From an uncultured Desulfuromonadales bacterium (GTDB lineage Bacteria; Desulfobacterota; Desulfuromonadia; Desulfuromonadales; Geopsychrobacteraceae), in the NCBI GenBank assembly GCA_945787335.1, contig CALZHR010000208.1, positions 1 through 62,049 on the forward strand: 62,049 nt of DNA, given 5' to 3'. The notes below the pieces were generated by a model. It made no database searches and was not told the origin of the DNA. It saw only the letters and a program-made list of their open reading frames with translations. Of this stretch, positions 25,930-36,100 are shown in pieces (the stretch's first letter is position 1; each line of letters begins with the position of its first letter). The translations under genes and the position numbers were made by a program.

Positions 25930-26847
25930 TCACCCCCGATAAAAGTCTCCCTGCCGGCTACCGCGCCGCTCCAGTTCGTCATCGATGGCATTGAGCACTT
26001 CCCACTTGTTCATCGACCAGAACGGCGCCAGCAGAATATCGCGCGGCCCGTCACCGGTCAGCCGCTGAATCAGGGTGGTCGGCGGCAGCCGTTCGATAAA
26101 ATCGACCGCCAGCTCGACATATTCCTGCAGCTCCAGCATCGGCACCTGCCCCTGCTTGTAGAGCTCGCCGAGGGGCGTCCCCTCCAGCACATGCAGCAGG
26201 TGCAGCTTCACGCCGTCGACCCGCAGGCGGGCCAGCTCGTCGGCGGTGGCCAGGATCTCGTCGCGCGACTCCCCCGGCAGGCCGAGAATCAGGTGCACGC
26301 AGACCCTTAAATCACGCTCCTTGGCAAGGGCGTAGCTGTCAAGAAAACAGCGGTAGTCATGTCCGCGCTGCAGATAGTTCAGAGTTCTGTCATGGGTCGT
26401 CTGCAGTCCCAGCTCCAGCCAGAAATAGGTCTGCCGATGATACTCGGCCAGCAGGTCGAGGGTTTCCAGCGGCAGGCAGTCGGGTCGGGTACCGACCGCC
26501 AGGCCGACCACATCCTCCACCGCCAGCGCCTGGTCATAGCAGTCGCGCAGCACCGAGGCCGGGGCAAAGGTGTTGGAGAAGGGCTGAAAGTAGGCGATGA
26601 ACCACTTGGCGCGGTACTTCCGCCGCATCAGCTCCTTGGCCCGCTCCAGCTGCACCGGGATCGTCTCGTTGCGCTCGATGCCGACCGCTCCCGAGCCGCC
26701 CGGATCGCAGAACAGGCAACCGTGCCCGGCGCGGCCGCCGGCGCGGTTGGGACAGCCGAAGCCGGCGTCGATGGAGATTTTGTGGACCCGGCCGCCGAAA
26801 CGTTGCTTCAGATAGGTCGAGTAAAGATTGAAAGCCTTTTTGCGCAT
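25930..26847 (-). CDS. YhcC-family (TIGR01212) radical SAM protein
   Basis: A 305-aa radical SAM protein related in its core to Elp3. The cluster-binding cysteines are C32, C44 and C47 in the expanded FGCPNRAGGRAGHGCLFC pattern of this family. Later blocks include WFIAYFQPFSNTF, VGLAVGTRPDCLP, WLELGLQTTHD and LHLLHVLEGTPLG, all typical of YhcC. Such proteins use an iron-sulfur cluster and S-adenosylmethionine; the substrate of YhcC is not established to my knowledge. It is divergent from the orphan receiver gene at 26984, with 136 bases between them. Confidence 0.88.
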   Translation of the reverse strand: MRKKAFNLYSTYLKQRFGGRVHKISIDAGFGCPNRAGGRAGHGCLFCDPGGSGAVGIERNETIPVQLERAKELMRRKYRAKWFIAYFQPFSNTFAPASVLRDCYDQALAVEDVVGLAVGTRPDCLPLETLDLLAEYHRQTYFWLELGLQTTHDRTLNYLQRGHDYRCFLDSYALAKERDLRVCVHLILGLPGESRDEILATADELARLRVDGVKLHLLHVLEGTPLGELYKQGQVPMLELQEYVELAVDFIERLPPTTLIQRLTGDGPRDILLAPFWSMNKWEVLNAIDDELERRGSRQGDFYRG

Positions 26848-26905
26848 GCCGCCGACTATGCCAGCTGAGTCCGGTCAGGGCAAGCTCCATCTACCAGGGA
26901 TTTCA

Positions 26906-26933
26906 TTGCGCTGGCGGGCGAAACTGCTATAAT
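26906..26933 (+). promoter_or_regulatory. Candidate sigma-70 promoter of the receiver/sugar operon
   Basis: TTGCGC (26906-26911), 16 bases, perfect TATAAT (26928-26933), about 50 bases before the receiver ATG. This is the best -10 in the window and may also serve the sugar genes downstream. Confidence 0.6.
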
Positions 26934-26983
26934 CCAAGTTCGTTAATCTTCTGCCGTCAGTTTATTACCAAGGAGCCGGGACA

Positions 26984-27337
26984 ATGCCGAGAATACTGGT
27001 CGTAGATGACGAACCAGGGATACGCATGCTCTACGCCGCGGAGCTGGAAGATGAGGGCTACGAGGTGGTCAGCTCAGAGAACTGCCGGGAGGCGGCGATC
27101 GCCCTGGAAAGCCAGCAGATCGACCTGGTGGTCCTCGATATCCAGATCAAGCAGGAGAGCGGCCTGGAAATGCTGCAGGAGATCGTCAAGGAGCGCAGCA
27201 ACCTGCCGGTGATTCTCTGCAGCGCCTACAACTGCTATAAAGACGATTTCTCCTCCTGGCTGGCTGATGCCTACATAATCAAGAGCTCCGACCTGACCGA
27301 ACTGAAAAGTGAAATCCGTCGCCTGCTGGCGGCTTGA
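26984..27337 (+). CDS. Single-domain response regulator
   Basis: A 117-aa receiver with the acidic pair D8-D9, phospho-site D52 in VVLDIQI, and K100 in YIIKSSD where the usual proline after lysine is missing. There is no output domain and no kinase beside it. AAGGAG lies 9 bases before the ATG. It precedes the nucleotidyltransferase-mutase gene by 117 bases, a gap holding only a weak GACCGG/CCGGTC hairpin, so cotranscription with the sugar operon is possible. Regulation of the pathway by protein contact would be one explanation, but that is a guess. Confidence 0.85.
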   Translation: MPRILVVDDEPGIRMLYAAELEDEGYEVVSSENCREAAIALESQQIDLVVLDIQIKQESGLEMLQEIVKERSNLPVILCSAYNCYKDDFSSWLADAYIIKSSDLTELKSEIRRLLAA

Positions 27338-27454
27338 GGATTGTCGGCCTTCACGCGAACTCACCAGGCATTTTTCGGCCGGACCGGCGACGACCGGTCA
27401 GCCCTGCTGTAATTTCATTTCATTCATGCCTCAGCCCCCCAGGGAGGAGTTTCA

Positions 27455-29974
27455 ATGAAGGCTGTCATCATGGCCGGCGGATTCGGCACCCGCCTGCACC
27501 CGCTCTCGATCAATGTTCCCAAGCCGATGGTCTCGCTGTGTAACCGCCCGATCATGCTGCACATCGTCGACCTGCTGAAAAAGCACGGCATCACCGACCT
27601 GATCATGCTCCTTTATCATCAGCCGGAAGCGATCAAGAAGTTCTTCGGCGACGGCAGTGAATACGGGGTCAGCGTCACTTACGTCACGCCGCTGGAAGAC
27701 CTCGGCACCGCCGGTGCGGTCAAAGCGGCCGCCCGCCACCTGGACGAGCGCTTCATGATCATCAGCGGCGACCTGCTGACCGACTTCGACCTGAGCGCGG
27801 CGATCGCCTTCCACAACGAGAAGCAGGCCCGGGCCACCCTGGCCCTGACCCCGGTCGCCGACCCGCTGCAGTTCGGCGTGGTGATCACCAACCCGGCAGG
27901 CGAGATCACCAAGTTCCTGGAAAAGCCGGGCTGGGGCGAGGTCTTTTCCGATACCATCAACACCGGCATCTACATCCTCGAGCCGGAGGTCCTCAAGCTG
28001 ATCCCCGAGGGTGTCAACCGCGACTGGTCGAAGGATGTCTTCCCGCAGCTGCTGGGGCGGAAAGACCGCCTCTATGGCTACACCGCTAAAGGCTACTGGC
28101 AGGATATCGGCAACACCGACGCCTACCTTGAGACCAGCCGCGACATCCTGGCCGGCAAGGTTAAAATCAACTTCGACGAGCGCGCCAGCACGAAGAAAAA
28201 AGGGCTCTACCTGGGGGCCGAGGCGACGACCGAGCTTGACGGCCTGCCGATGCTCGACGGCACCCTGGTGCTGGGGGACAACACACGCCTGGTCGGCGTA
28301 CCCAAGCTGAAGAACTGCATCATCGGCCGCAACTGCGTCATCGAAGAGGGTGCCGAACTGGAAAACGCGGTGCTCTGGGACAACGTCTACGTCAAAGCCA
28401 AAGCCAAAATCAGCAACGCGGTGGTCGGCAATAACGTGCGGGTCGGACTCGGCGCGTCGATCAACGCCGGCGCGGTGATCGGTGACGACTCGAAAATCGG
28501 CGCCGAGGCGACCATCAACCCCGAGGTCAAGGTCTGGCCGAGCAAGATCATCGAAGCGGGCGCGATCGTCACCAGCAACCTGATCTGGGGTGAAACCTGG
28601 CGCAAGAGCCTCTTCGAGGGGGCGCTGGTCAAGGGACTGACCAACATCGAACTGACCCCGGAATTTGCCGCCAAGCTCGGCGCGGCCTACGGCTCGACCC
28701 TGCCGAAGGATTCCTACGTGCTGACCGGCCGCGATGCGATCCGCTCCTCGCGGATGCTCAAGCGCGCCTTTGTCGGCGGGCTGCTTTCGGCCGGGGTCAA
28801 CGTGCGCGACGTCAAACGCCTGCCGCTGCCGGTGCTGCGCTACAAGCTGACCACCTTCGGCGAAGTCGGCGGGGTGCATTTCCGCCAGTCGGCGCGCGAC
28901 GCATCGGTCACCGAAATCGTCTTTTTCGACGAGCAGGGCCTGGAACTCTCGTCCGCCGCGGCCAAGGGGATCGAACGGATCTTCTACAAGGAGAACTTCC
29001 GCCGTGTTCACTTCAGCGAGCCCGGTTCGCTCTCGGAGCTGCCGAACATCTACCATTACTACAACGACGGCTTTCTGCGCGCCCTCGACCGGGACATCGT
29101 CAAAAAAGCCAAGCCGCGGGTGGTGGTCGACCTCAACCATTCTCCGGCCGCCGACCTGCTGCCCGACCTGCTCAACGAGCTGGGCTGCGAGGTGATCGAA
29201 CTCAATTCGTCCATCGACGAAAACCGCTGCCTGCCGAGCGGCGGCGAGCAGGAGGAGTCGCTGCGGCGGATGGGGCAGATCGTCACCGCGCTGGAAGCGA
29301 CCGCGGGGTTCTGGCTGGGCCCTTCAGGAGAACGCGCCATCTACATTGACAAAACCGGTGCCGCCCTTTCAAACCTGGAATTTCTGACGGTCATCTCGGC
29401 GCTGATCGCCAAGACCCGCAGCGAAGGGGCGCTGGCGGTGCCGATCGCCGCTCCGCACGGCATCGACGGGCTGGCCCGGGAGAAGCGGATGGAGGTGGTC
29501 AGGACGAAAAACGACGGCCGGGCGCTCGGTCTGGCCGCCTGCGGCAGGAACGTGCACCTGGCCGGCGACCTGGAAGGACGGATCGCCTACACCGTCTTTC
29601 AACCGCACTTTGACGGCATGTTCGGCATTGCGAAAACCCTTGAGCTGCTGGCCCGCGCCGAGGAAACCCTGGCCAACCTGCGCCGTCAGATTCCGCAACG
29701 CCCCTACCGCAGTCTGCAGCTCCCCTGTAGCTGGGAGTGCAAGGGTGGTATCATGCGATTGATGAACGAAGCGACCAGCGACCTGCCGACAACCTTTGTC
29801 GATGGCGTCAAGGTCCATTACGGCGAAGACTGGGCGTTAGTGGTTCCCGATCCCTACCGGCCGCTGGTGCACCTGGTGGCCGAGGCGGACAGAACCGAAC
29901 GGGTCGAGGAGCTGCTCAACAACTATCGCGAAAAGGTCGAACAATGGCTGCAACTGCTGCAGAACCCGGCGTGA
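27455..29974 (+). CDS. Sugar-phosphate nucleotidyltransferase fused to a phosphohexomutase-like domain
   Basis: An 839-aa fusion. Residues 1-230 are an NTP-transferase (MAGGFGTRLHPLS, then PKPM, with SGDLLTDFD as metal site), similar to mannose-1-phosphate guanylyltransferases. Residues 250-360 are left-handed-helix hexapeptide repeats. The rest is a phosphomannomutase/phosphoglucomutase fold, but its key motifs are altered: the TASHNP serine loop is replaced by HFRQSARDAS and the metal loop DGDxDR by GPSGER. The transferase half looks active; the mutase half probably is not. It has a strong GGGAGGAG ribosome site. It overlaps the GH57 gene. Substrate (GDP-mannose versus ADP/UDP-glucose) cannot be fixed from sequence. 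Confidence 0.85.
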   Translation: MKAVIMAGGFGTRLHPLSINVPKPMVSLCNRPIMLHIVDLLKKHGITDLIMLLYHQPEAIKKFFGDGSEYGVSVTYVTPLEDLGTAGAVKAAARHLDERFMIISGDLLTDFDLSAAIAFHNEKQARATLALTPVADPLQFGVVITNPAGEITKFLEKPGWGEVFSDTINTGIYILEPEVLKLIPEGVNRDWSKDVFPQLLGRKDRLYGYTAKGYWQDIGNTDAYLETSRDILAGKVKINFDERASTKKKGLYLGAEATTELDGLPMLDGTLVLGDNTRLVGVPKLKNCIIGRNCVIEEGAELENAVLWDNVYVKAKAKISNAVVGNNVRVGLGASINAGAVIGDDSKIGAEATINPEVKVWPSKIIEAGAIVTSNLIWGETWRKSLFEGALVKGLTNIELTPEFAAKLGAAYGSTLPKDSYVLTGRDAIRSSRMLKRAFVGGLLSAGVNVRDVKRLPLPVLRYKLTTFGEVGGVHFRQSARDASVTEIVFFDEQGLELSSAAAKGIERIFYKENFRRVHFSEPGSLSELPNIYHYYNDGFLRALDRDIVKKAKPRVVVDLNHSPAADLLPDLLNELGCEVIELNSSIDENRCLPSGGEQEESLRRMGQIVTALEATAGFWLGPSGERAIYIDKTGAALSNLEFLTVISALIAKTRSEGALAVPIAAPHGIDGLAREKRMEVVRTKNDGRALGLAACGRNVHLAGDLEGRIAYTVFQPHFDGMFGIAKTLELLARAEETLANLRRQIPQRPYRSLQLPCSWECKGGIMRLMNEATSDLPTTFVDGVKVHYGEDWALVVPDPYRPLVHLVAEADRTERVEELLNNYREKVEQWLQLLQNPA

Positions 29975-32085
29975 AAAATCCGCTGAAAGTCTGCATTCTC
30001 TGGCACATGCATCAACCCGATTACCGGGACCCGCTCAGCGGCCAGACCCTGCTCCCCTGGACCTGGCTGCACGGCGTCAAGGATTACGGCGAGATGCTCG
30101 AAACCATCGCCGAGACCGGCGCCCGGGTCACCGTCAACCTGGTGCCGACCCTGCTCGAGCAGCTGGAACGCTATGCCGATGGCAGCGACCGCGACCGCTG
30201 GCTGGAGCTGGCGGCCACCCCGCCTGAGCAGCTCGGCGAAGCGGAACGCCAGTTCATCGTCGAGCAGTTCTTCTCCGTCAACGAAGACACCCAGGTGCTG
30301 CCGAACCGTCGCTACCATCAGCTGTTCCGCCTGCGCGGCAGCAAGCTCAAGCCATCCGCCGAGGCGTTTTCCGATCAGGATCTGCGCGACCTGCAGGTCT
30401 GGTTCCTGCTCGCCTGGACCGGCTCGCACCTGCGCCGTAAATCGGAGCTGGTCACCGCACTGCTGGAGCAGGGGGAGAATTTCAGCGAAGAGGACAAACA
30501 ACGCCTGCTCGACTGCTGCCACGCCGAAGTCGCGCGGGTCATCGACTTTCACCGCGAGCTCGAGGAGGCGGGGCAGGTGGAGCTCTCGGTCACCCCTTAC
30601 GCCCACCCGATCCTGCCGCTGCTCTGCGACCTGCAGACCGCCCGCGAGCCGAGCCCCGACCTGCCGCTGCCGGCGGTCGACTTCCGGCATCCGCAGGATG
30701 CCCGGCTGCAGGTGCGCGAAGGGCTGCAGACCGCCAACCGGATTCTTGGCCCGCGCCCGCGCGGCATGTGGCCGGCGGAAGGGGCGGTCAGTGAGGCGGC
30801 GGCGAAAATCCTCCACGAAGAGGGCGCCCTCTGGGCCGCCACCGACGAGGACATTCTCGCCCGCTCGCTGGATGGCGGGCTGAAGCAGCGCAGCCGGCTC
30901 TACCAGATCTACCAGTACCAGGGGCTGCCGCTGCTGTTCCGTGATCGCGAACTCTCCGACCGGATCGGCTTTCTCTACGCCGGCTGGGATTCCGGCCAGG
31001 CGGTCCACGATGTGCTGAATCGGCTGCACCGCATCGCCCATCAGGCGCCCGGCGGCACCGTGGCGATCATCCTCGACGGCGAAAACTGCTGGGAGCGCTA
31101 CCTCGACAACGGCTACCCCTTCCTGCGCGACCTCTACACCAGCCTGCAGGCCGACCCGCGCCTGCAGCTGTGCACCGTTCAGGAGGCGATCGCCCACTCC
31201 AGTCCGAAGCCCTTGCAACACCTGGCGGCCGGCAGCTGGATCCGCTCCGATTTCACCACCTGGATCGGCCACCCGGAAGAGAACCACGCCTGGGAGCTGC
31301 TTCAGCAAAGCCGCAGCGAGACGATCACCCAGGAGATCGAAGAGGCCCTGGAAAACCCTGATGAGCCGCTCAGCGATCTGGTCCGCGAGCTGCTGCGCGC
31401 CGAGGGGAGCGACTGGTTCTGGTGGTTCGGCGACGAGCATGTCACCGCCCAGGCCGACATTTTCGATCGTCTTTACCGTCTGCACTTGGAAGCGCTTTAT
31501 CATCAGCGCGGTTTGACGGTGCCGGCTCGCCTGCACCAGTGGATCAAGCCGCCCAAGGCCAAGGCCGAGGGGATCGAGCCGAGCGCCTGCTTCACGCCGG
31601 AGATCGACGGTCGGATCGGCGATTATTTCGAGTGGCTGGCGGCCGGGCGGATCGATCTGGCGGCCGGCGGGGCGATGTACGCCAGCCGCGAAAACCTGGA
31701 GGCGCTGCATTTCGGCTACGATCAGCAGCAGCTCTATTTCCGCATCGATCAGCCCGACCTGCTGCAAAAGCTGTGCGGCAAAACCGGTTGCTTCGAAATC
31801 CGCCTGAGCGGGCAGCAGCAGTTCCGCTTCAGCTACAGCTGTGCCGAGCAGAGCCTGCAGCTGCTGACCGAAAACCAGCCGGTCGGTCAGGGGCAGGCGG
31901 CCTGTGACCAGGTTCTTGAGCTGGCCATCCCCCTGGCGCCGCTGAAATTGCAGCCCGGCGAGAAATTCAGCCTGAGCTGCCATGCCCTGGACGGCACGCG
32001 GGAGAACGGCCGCTGGCCGAGCGAAGGGAGCGCCAGCTTCTGCTATCGCGGCTGCGATCTCGATGCGGACAACTGGTCAGTTTGA
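29944..32085 (+). CDS. Glycoside hydrolase family 57 protein
   Basis: A GH57 alpha-glucan-active enzyme of 713 aa from the ATG at 29944, which has AAAAGG upstream and overlaps the mutase fusion by 31 bases; a GTG at 29971 is the alternative. Signature elements are WHMHQPDY (20-27), PWTWLHGVKDY, E279 in MWPAEGAVSE (nucleophile region) and D378 in IILDGENCWERY (acid/base region). The C-terminal 150 residues look like a beta-sandwich accessory domain. Relatives are alpha-amylases, amylopullulanases or 4-alpha-glucanotransferases. No signal peptide is present, so it acts inside the cell, likely on glycogen. Confidence 0.9.
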   Translation: MAATAAEPGVKNPLKVCILWHMHQPDYRDPLSGQTLLPWTWLHGVKDYGEMLETIAETGARVTVNLVPTLLEQLERYADGSDRDRWLELAATPPEQLGEAERQFIVEQFFSVNEDTQVLPNRRYHQLFRLRGSKLKPSAEAFSDQDLRDLQVWFLLAWTGSHLRRKSELVTALLEQGENFSEEDKQRLLDCCHAEVARVIDFHRELEEAGQVELSVTPYAHPILPLLCDLQTAREPSPDLPLPAVDFRHPQDARLQVREGLQTANRILGPRPRGMWPAEGAVSEAAAKILHEEGALWAATDEDILARSLDGGLKQRSRLYQIYQYQGLPLLFRDRELSDRIGFLYAGWDSGQAVHDVLNRLHRIAHQAPGGTVAIILDGENCWERYLDNGYPFLRDLYTSLQADPRLQLCTVQEAIAHSSPKPLQHLAAGSWIRSDFTTWIGHPEENHAWELLQQSRSETITQEIEEALENPDEPLSDLVRELLRAEGSDWFWWFGDEHVTAQADIFDRLYRLHLEALYHQRGLTVPARLHQWIKPPKAKAEGIEPSACFTPEIDGRIGDYFEWLAAGRIDLAAGGAMYASRENLEALHFGYDQQQLYFRIDQPDLLQKLCGKTGCFEIRLSGQQQFRFSYSCAEQSLQLLTENQPVGQGQAACDQVLELAIPLAPLKLQPGEKFSLSCHALDGTRENGRWPSEGSASFCYRGCDLDADNWSV

Positions 32086-32112
32086 TTTTTTTCAGTAGAA
32101 AGGACGGGTAAC

Positions 32113-33153
32113 GTGTCTGAACTCCGTTGGGACCCCCTGAAAGGGAACTGGACGATCATCACCAAAGGGCGCAGTCGGCGGCCGCAGGATTTCATCCTCC
32201 AGCGCGAGCAGGTCGAAATGACCGCCTGCCCGTTCTGCTACGGCAACGAAGAGAAAACTCCGCCGGAAATCTACGCCTACCGCCCCAACCACAGCCGCCC
32301 CAACCAGCCGGGTTGGCAGGTCCGCGTGATTCCGAACAAGTTCCCCGCGCTGCGCATCGAGGGCCAGCTGGACAACCAGGCGGAGGGGCTTTACGACCGG
32401 ATGAACGGTATCGGCGCCCACGAGGTGGTCATCGAAAATCCGGATCATGAGCGCACCATGGCCGACATGAGCGCCGGGGAGATCGCCGAGGTGCTGAAAG
32501 CCTTCCGCACCCGGATGCTCGACCTGCGCAACGACAGCCGTTTCCGCTATATTTTCATTTTCAAGAACCATGGCATCGAGGCCTCGGCCAATGTTCCCCA
32601 TTCCCACTCGCAGCTGATCGCGGTACCGCTGGTGCCGCCGATGATTGCCACCGAGCTGGCCAACTGCCGGGAACATTTCCAGCGCAAGGAACGCTGCCTG
32701 GTCTGTGACCTGCTCCGCCAGGAACGCAGCAGCAAGGAGCGGATCGTCCGCGATGACGGCAATTTTCTCGTTTTCACCCCTTATGCTTCGAGCCTGCCGT
32801 TCGAATTGATGATCGCGCCGCTGGAGCATGCCCACGACTTCACCCTGCAGACCGACCAGCAACTGCTGCTGCTCGGCGAGACCCTGCGCGACACCCTCGC
32901 CCGTCTCCGGGCGGTGCTGCGCGATCCCCCGTACTCCTTCATTCTGCACAGCGCGCCGCCGATGCACCTGCGCTGGGGACGCCCCGACTACTGGGCCTCG
33001 CTCCCCTCGGACTACCACTGGCATATCGAACTGGCCCCCAAGCTGACCCGGGTTGCCGGCTTTGAGTGGGGGTCGGGCTTTCATATCAACCCAACGCCCC
33101 CGGAAGAGGCTGCCGCCTTTTTGAGGGATGCCGATCCATCGGTCAGGTACTAG
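32113..33153 (+). CDS. galT: Galactose-1-phosphate uridylyltransferase family protein
   Basis: A 346-aa HIT-superfamily nucleotidyltransferase. C39 and C42 in ACPFCYGNE are the N-terminal metal ligands. The active-site block is NVPHSHSQLIAVP, with the nucleophilic histidine in HSHSQ. The C-terminal half contains YHWHIELAPKLTR and GFHINPTPPEEAA. The start is a GTG with AAAGGA upstream. No galE or galK is near. Inside a glycogen operon it may instead move nucleotidyl groups between glucose 1-phosphate and other sugar phosphates (as ADP-glucose phosphorylase-like relatives do), but the classical GalT role is not excluded. Confidence 0.85.
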   Translation: MSELRWDPLKGNWTIITKGRSRRPQDFILQREQVEMTACPFCYGNEEKTPPEIYAYRPNHSRPNQPGWQVRVIPNKFPALRIEGQLDNQAEGLYDRMNGIGAHEVVIENPDHERTMADMSAGEIAEVLKAFRTRMLDLRNDSRFRYIFIFKNHGIEASANVPHSHSQLIAVPLVPPMIATELANCREHFQRKERCLVCDLLRQERSSKERIVRDDGNFLVFTPYASSLPFELMIAPLEHAHDFTLQTDQQLLLLGETLRDTLARLRAVLRDPPYSFILHSAPPMHLRWGRPDYWASLPSDYHWHIELAPKLTRVAGFEWGSGFHINPTPPEEAAAFLRDADPSVRY

Positions 33154-33157
33154 CTTT

Positions 33158-36100
33158 ATGGAGCAGAACTTGCGTCAACAGAATTACCCTCTCGGCATTC
33201 AGTGCGGGCAAAACAGCTGGCAGCAGCTGCATTTGACCGATCAGCACCGGAAAACCCCGCCAGCGCCGCGCACCTATCTGCTGCACCTGGTTTCCGATCA
33301 CCTGCGCCGACAGCAGCCTGCCGGGTTGTCTGCTGCCGAATTGGAGCTCTGGGCGGCCCTCAACCAGGCCCTGCTGCAGATCGGTCGACATTTTCTGCGC
33401 AGCCGCAACTGCCAGCTGTCGCTGCAGCAGCTGCGGTCCGGCGACCAGCAGCTGGACCTGCCGCAGCTGCAGACCATTCTGACTGAGTTTCTGAGCCTGT
33501 TTCCCGCCCTGCCGGTCTGTCTGCAGCGCTGCAGCATCGCTGACCTGCTGCGCCACCTCGATGAGGCCGGGCAGCTCGACGAGCTGCTGCTGGAACTTTT
33601 CCTGCTCCGCGTACAGCGGGACAACCCGGCCCTGCAGCCGGCTGCGCCCATCTTTCACCCGGAAGAAATCCGCCTGCAGCAAGCGACCCGTTATCATCAG
33701 CAGCTGCAGCTGATCGACCAGACCCTGCCGGTGCTCGATGACGGCCACCCGCGGGCGCCGCAATCCCTGCTGGCGCGACTGTTCGAGCCGCTGCGCAAGG
33801 CTGAGAGTCTGCGCCAGCAACTGGAATTTCTGCTCGAGCACTGGTCGGCGGTTATCGGCAGCGACCTGCTGCAGCGGATTGCCGGCGCCTTCGCCCTGCA
33901 GGAACGCGAAGGCTTCAGTCCGGGCTTTCCCGGCGAGCCGGAGAGCGTTCCCCTCGACCCGGCCCGCTTTGTCGACGCCGAGTACGCCAACTTCACCCTC
34001 GACCTCGACTGGATGCCGCGCACCGTACTGCTGGCCAAATCGACCTATGTCTGGCTGGATCAGCTCAGCCGTAAATATCGACGCCAGATTCAGCGTCTCG
34101 ACCAGATCCCCGACGAGGAGCTCGACCAGATCGCCAGCTGCGGTTTTACCAGCCTCTGGTTGATCGGCATCTGGCAGCGTTCCCAGGCGTCGCTGCGGAT
34201 CAAGCAGCTCTGCGGGCAGCTGCAGGTGACCGCCTCGGCTTATGCGATCCACGATTACCGGATCGCCGACGACCTGGGGGGCGATCCGGCGCTGGAAAAT
34301 CTGCGCCAGCGCTGTCAGCGGCGGGGCATCGACCTGGCCTGCGACGTGGTCACCAATCACACCGGAATCGATTCGAGCTGGGTGCGTCAACATCCGGACT
34401 GGTTCATTCAGCTGCCGCACGCCCCCTATCCCGGCTACCGTTTCAGCGGTCCCGATTTGAGTGACGACAGCGAGTTCGCTGTGCAGATCGAGGACGGCTA
34501 CTACGACCACAGCGAGGCGGCGGTGGTCTGTCGCTATCAGCACCGGCACAGCGGCGAAGTCCGCTACCTGTACCACGGCAACGACGGCACCCACCTGCCG
34601 TGGAACGACACCGCGCAGCTGAACTACCTGATCCCTGAGGTGCGCGAGGCGATGATCCAGCTGATTATCCAGGTCGCCAAACGTTTTCGGGTGATCCGCT
34701 TCGACGCCGCCATGACCCTGGCCAAGCGCCACTTCCAGCGGCTCTGGTATCCGCAACCGGGCGGCGGCGCCGGGGTGCCCTCGCGGGCCGACTACGCCAT
34801 GGATAACGAGGAGTTCCATCGCCTGTTTCCGGTCGAGTTCTGGCGCGAGCTGGTCGATCGCATCCGCAGCGAAGCGCCCGACACCCTGCTGGTGGCCGAA
34901 GCCTTCTGGCTGATGGAAGGCTATTTCGTCCGCACCCTCGGCATGCACCGGGTCTACAACAGCGCGTTTATGAACATGCTCAAGCGGGAGGACAACGAGA
35001 AGTATCGCCAGACCATCCAGAACATCCTCAGCTTTGATCCGGCGATTCTGCAGCGCTTCGTCAACTTCATGAGCAATCCGGATGAAAAGCCGGCGGTCGA
35101 ACAGTTCGGCAAGGAGGATAAATACTATTGCGTCGCCACCATGCTGGCGACCATGCCCGGCCTGCCGATGTTCGGCCACGGGCAGATCGAGGGTTATTAC
35201 GAAAAGTACGGCATGGAATACCTCACCCCGCGCTGGCAGGAAGAACCTGACCAGCAGATGCTCGAGCGCCACCAGCGCCAGATCTTTCCGCTGTTGCGCC
35301 AGCGGGCGCTGTTCAGCGGTGCCGAGCATTTCCAGCTGTATGATTTTGTCTCCGACTTCGGTGTGGAACAGAACGTCTTCGCCTACAGCAATCGGCTGGC
35401 AGAGCGGGCCGTGCTGATCCTCTGCAACAACTCGCCGCATCAGATCAGCGGCCGGATCGGCGCCTCGGCCGCCCGCGCCGACGGAAAAAGTTCAGACCTT
35501 CAGCAGGCGTGCAATTTGAGTACGGCAGGCAAAGACTTCGTCATCGCCACCGACCTGGCGAGCGGCCTCCAGCATTTACGGCCGGCCGCACAGTTCAGTT
35601 CCGGCGGACATTTCAACCTCGCTCCCTATGCCGCCCACGCCTTCAGCCAATTTCACGCCGTGACTGACAGCGACGGCCGCTGGCAGACCCTCTGGCAGCG
35701 CCATGGCGAAAGCGGCCGGCTCAACTTGCACATCGATCATCAGGGCCTGCTGTTCGAACCGGCGAATCGACTGGCGCAGGAGCTGCTGGAACTTAAGGCC
35801 CCCAAACGGGCACAGAAAAAACTGGCCGGCCTGCTCCAGCAACTGCAGAAGGAATACGCTGATCCGCGGCTGGCTCAACTGACGCGGGCCGATTTTCTTC
35901 AGCTGCTGGTGCTGATTCACTACCCGGAGGCGGAGGGTTTTCCGCCGGAAGAAGCGGCTGACCTGCAACATCTGCTGGAAGCAGATCCGGTGCTGCACCG
36001 TTCCCAGCTGTTTAAGGTGCTGGACCGGTTATTTAACCGAGGGATATGGCGAAAACTCCTCAAATGTAATTATTATAATGAAGTCGACTGGTTCAATCGT

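Noticed and set aside
27338-27454. GACCGG/CCGGTC hairpin between the receiver and the sugar operon as a terminator
   Set aside because: The stem is only six pairs and no T-run follows, so read-through is likely; not reported as a terminator.
29737-29943. Upstream extension of the GH57 frame inside the mutase fusion
   Set aside because: The GH57 fold starts at WHMHQP; the ATG at 29944 (or GTG at 29971) fits better than any earlier start.
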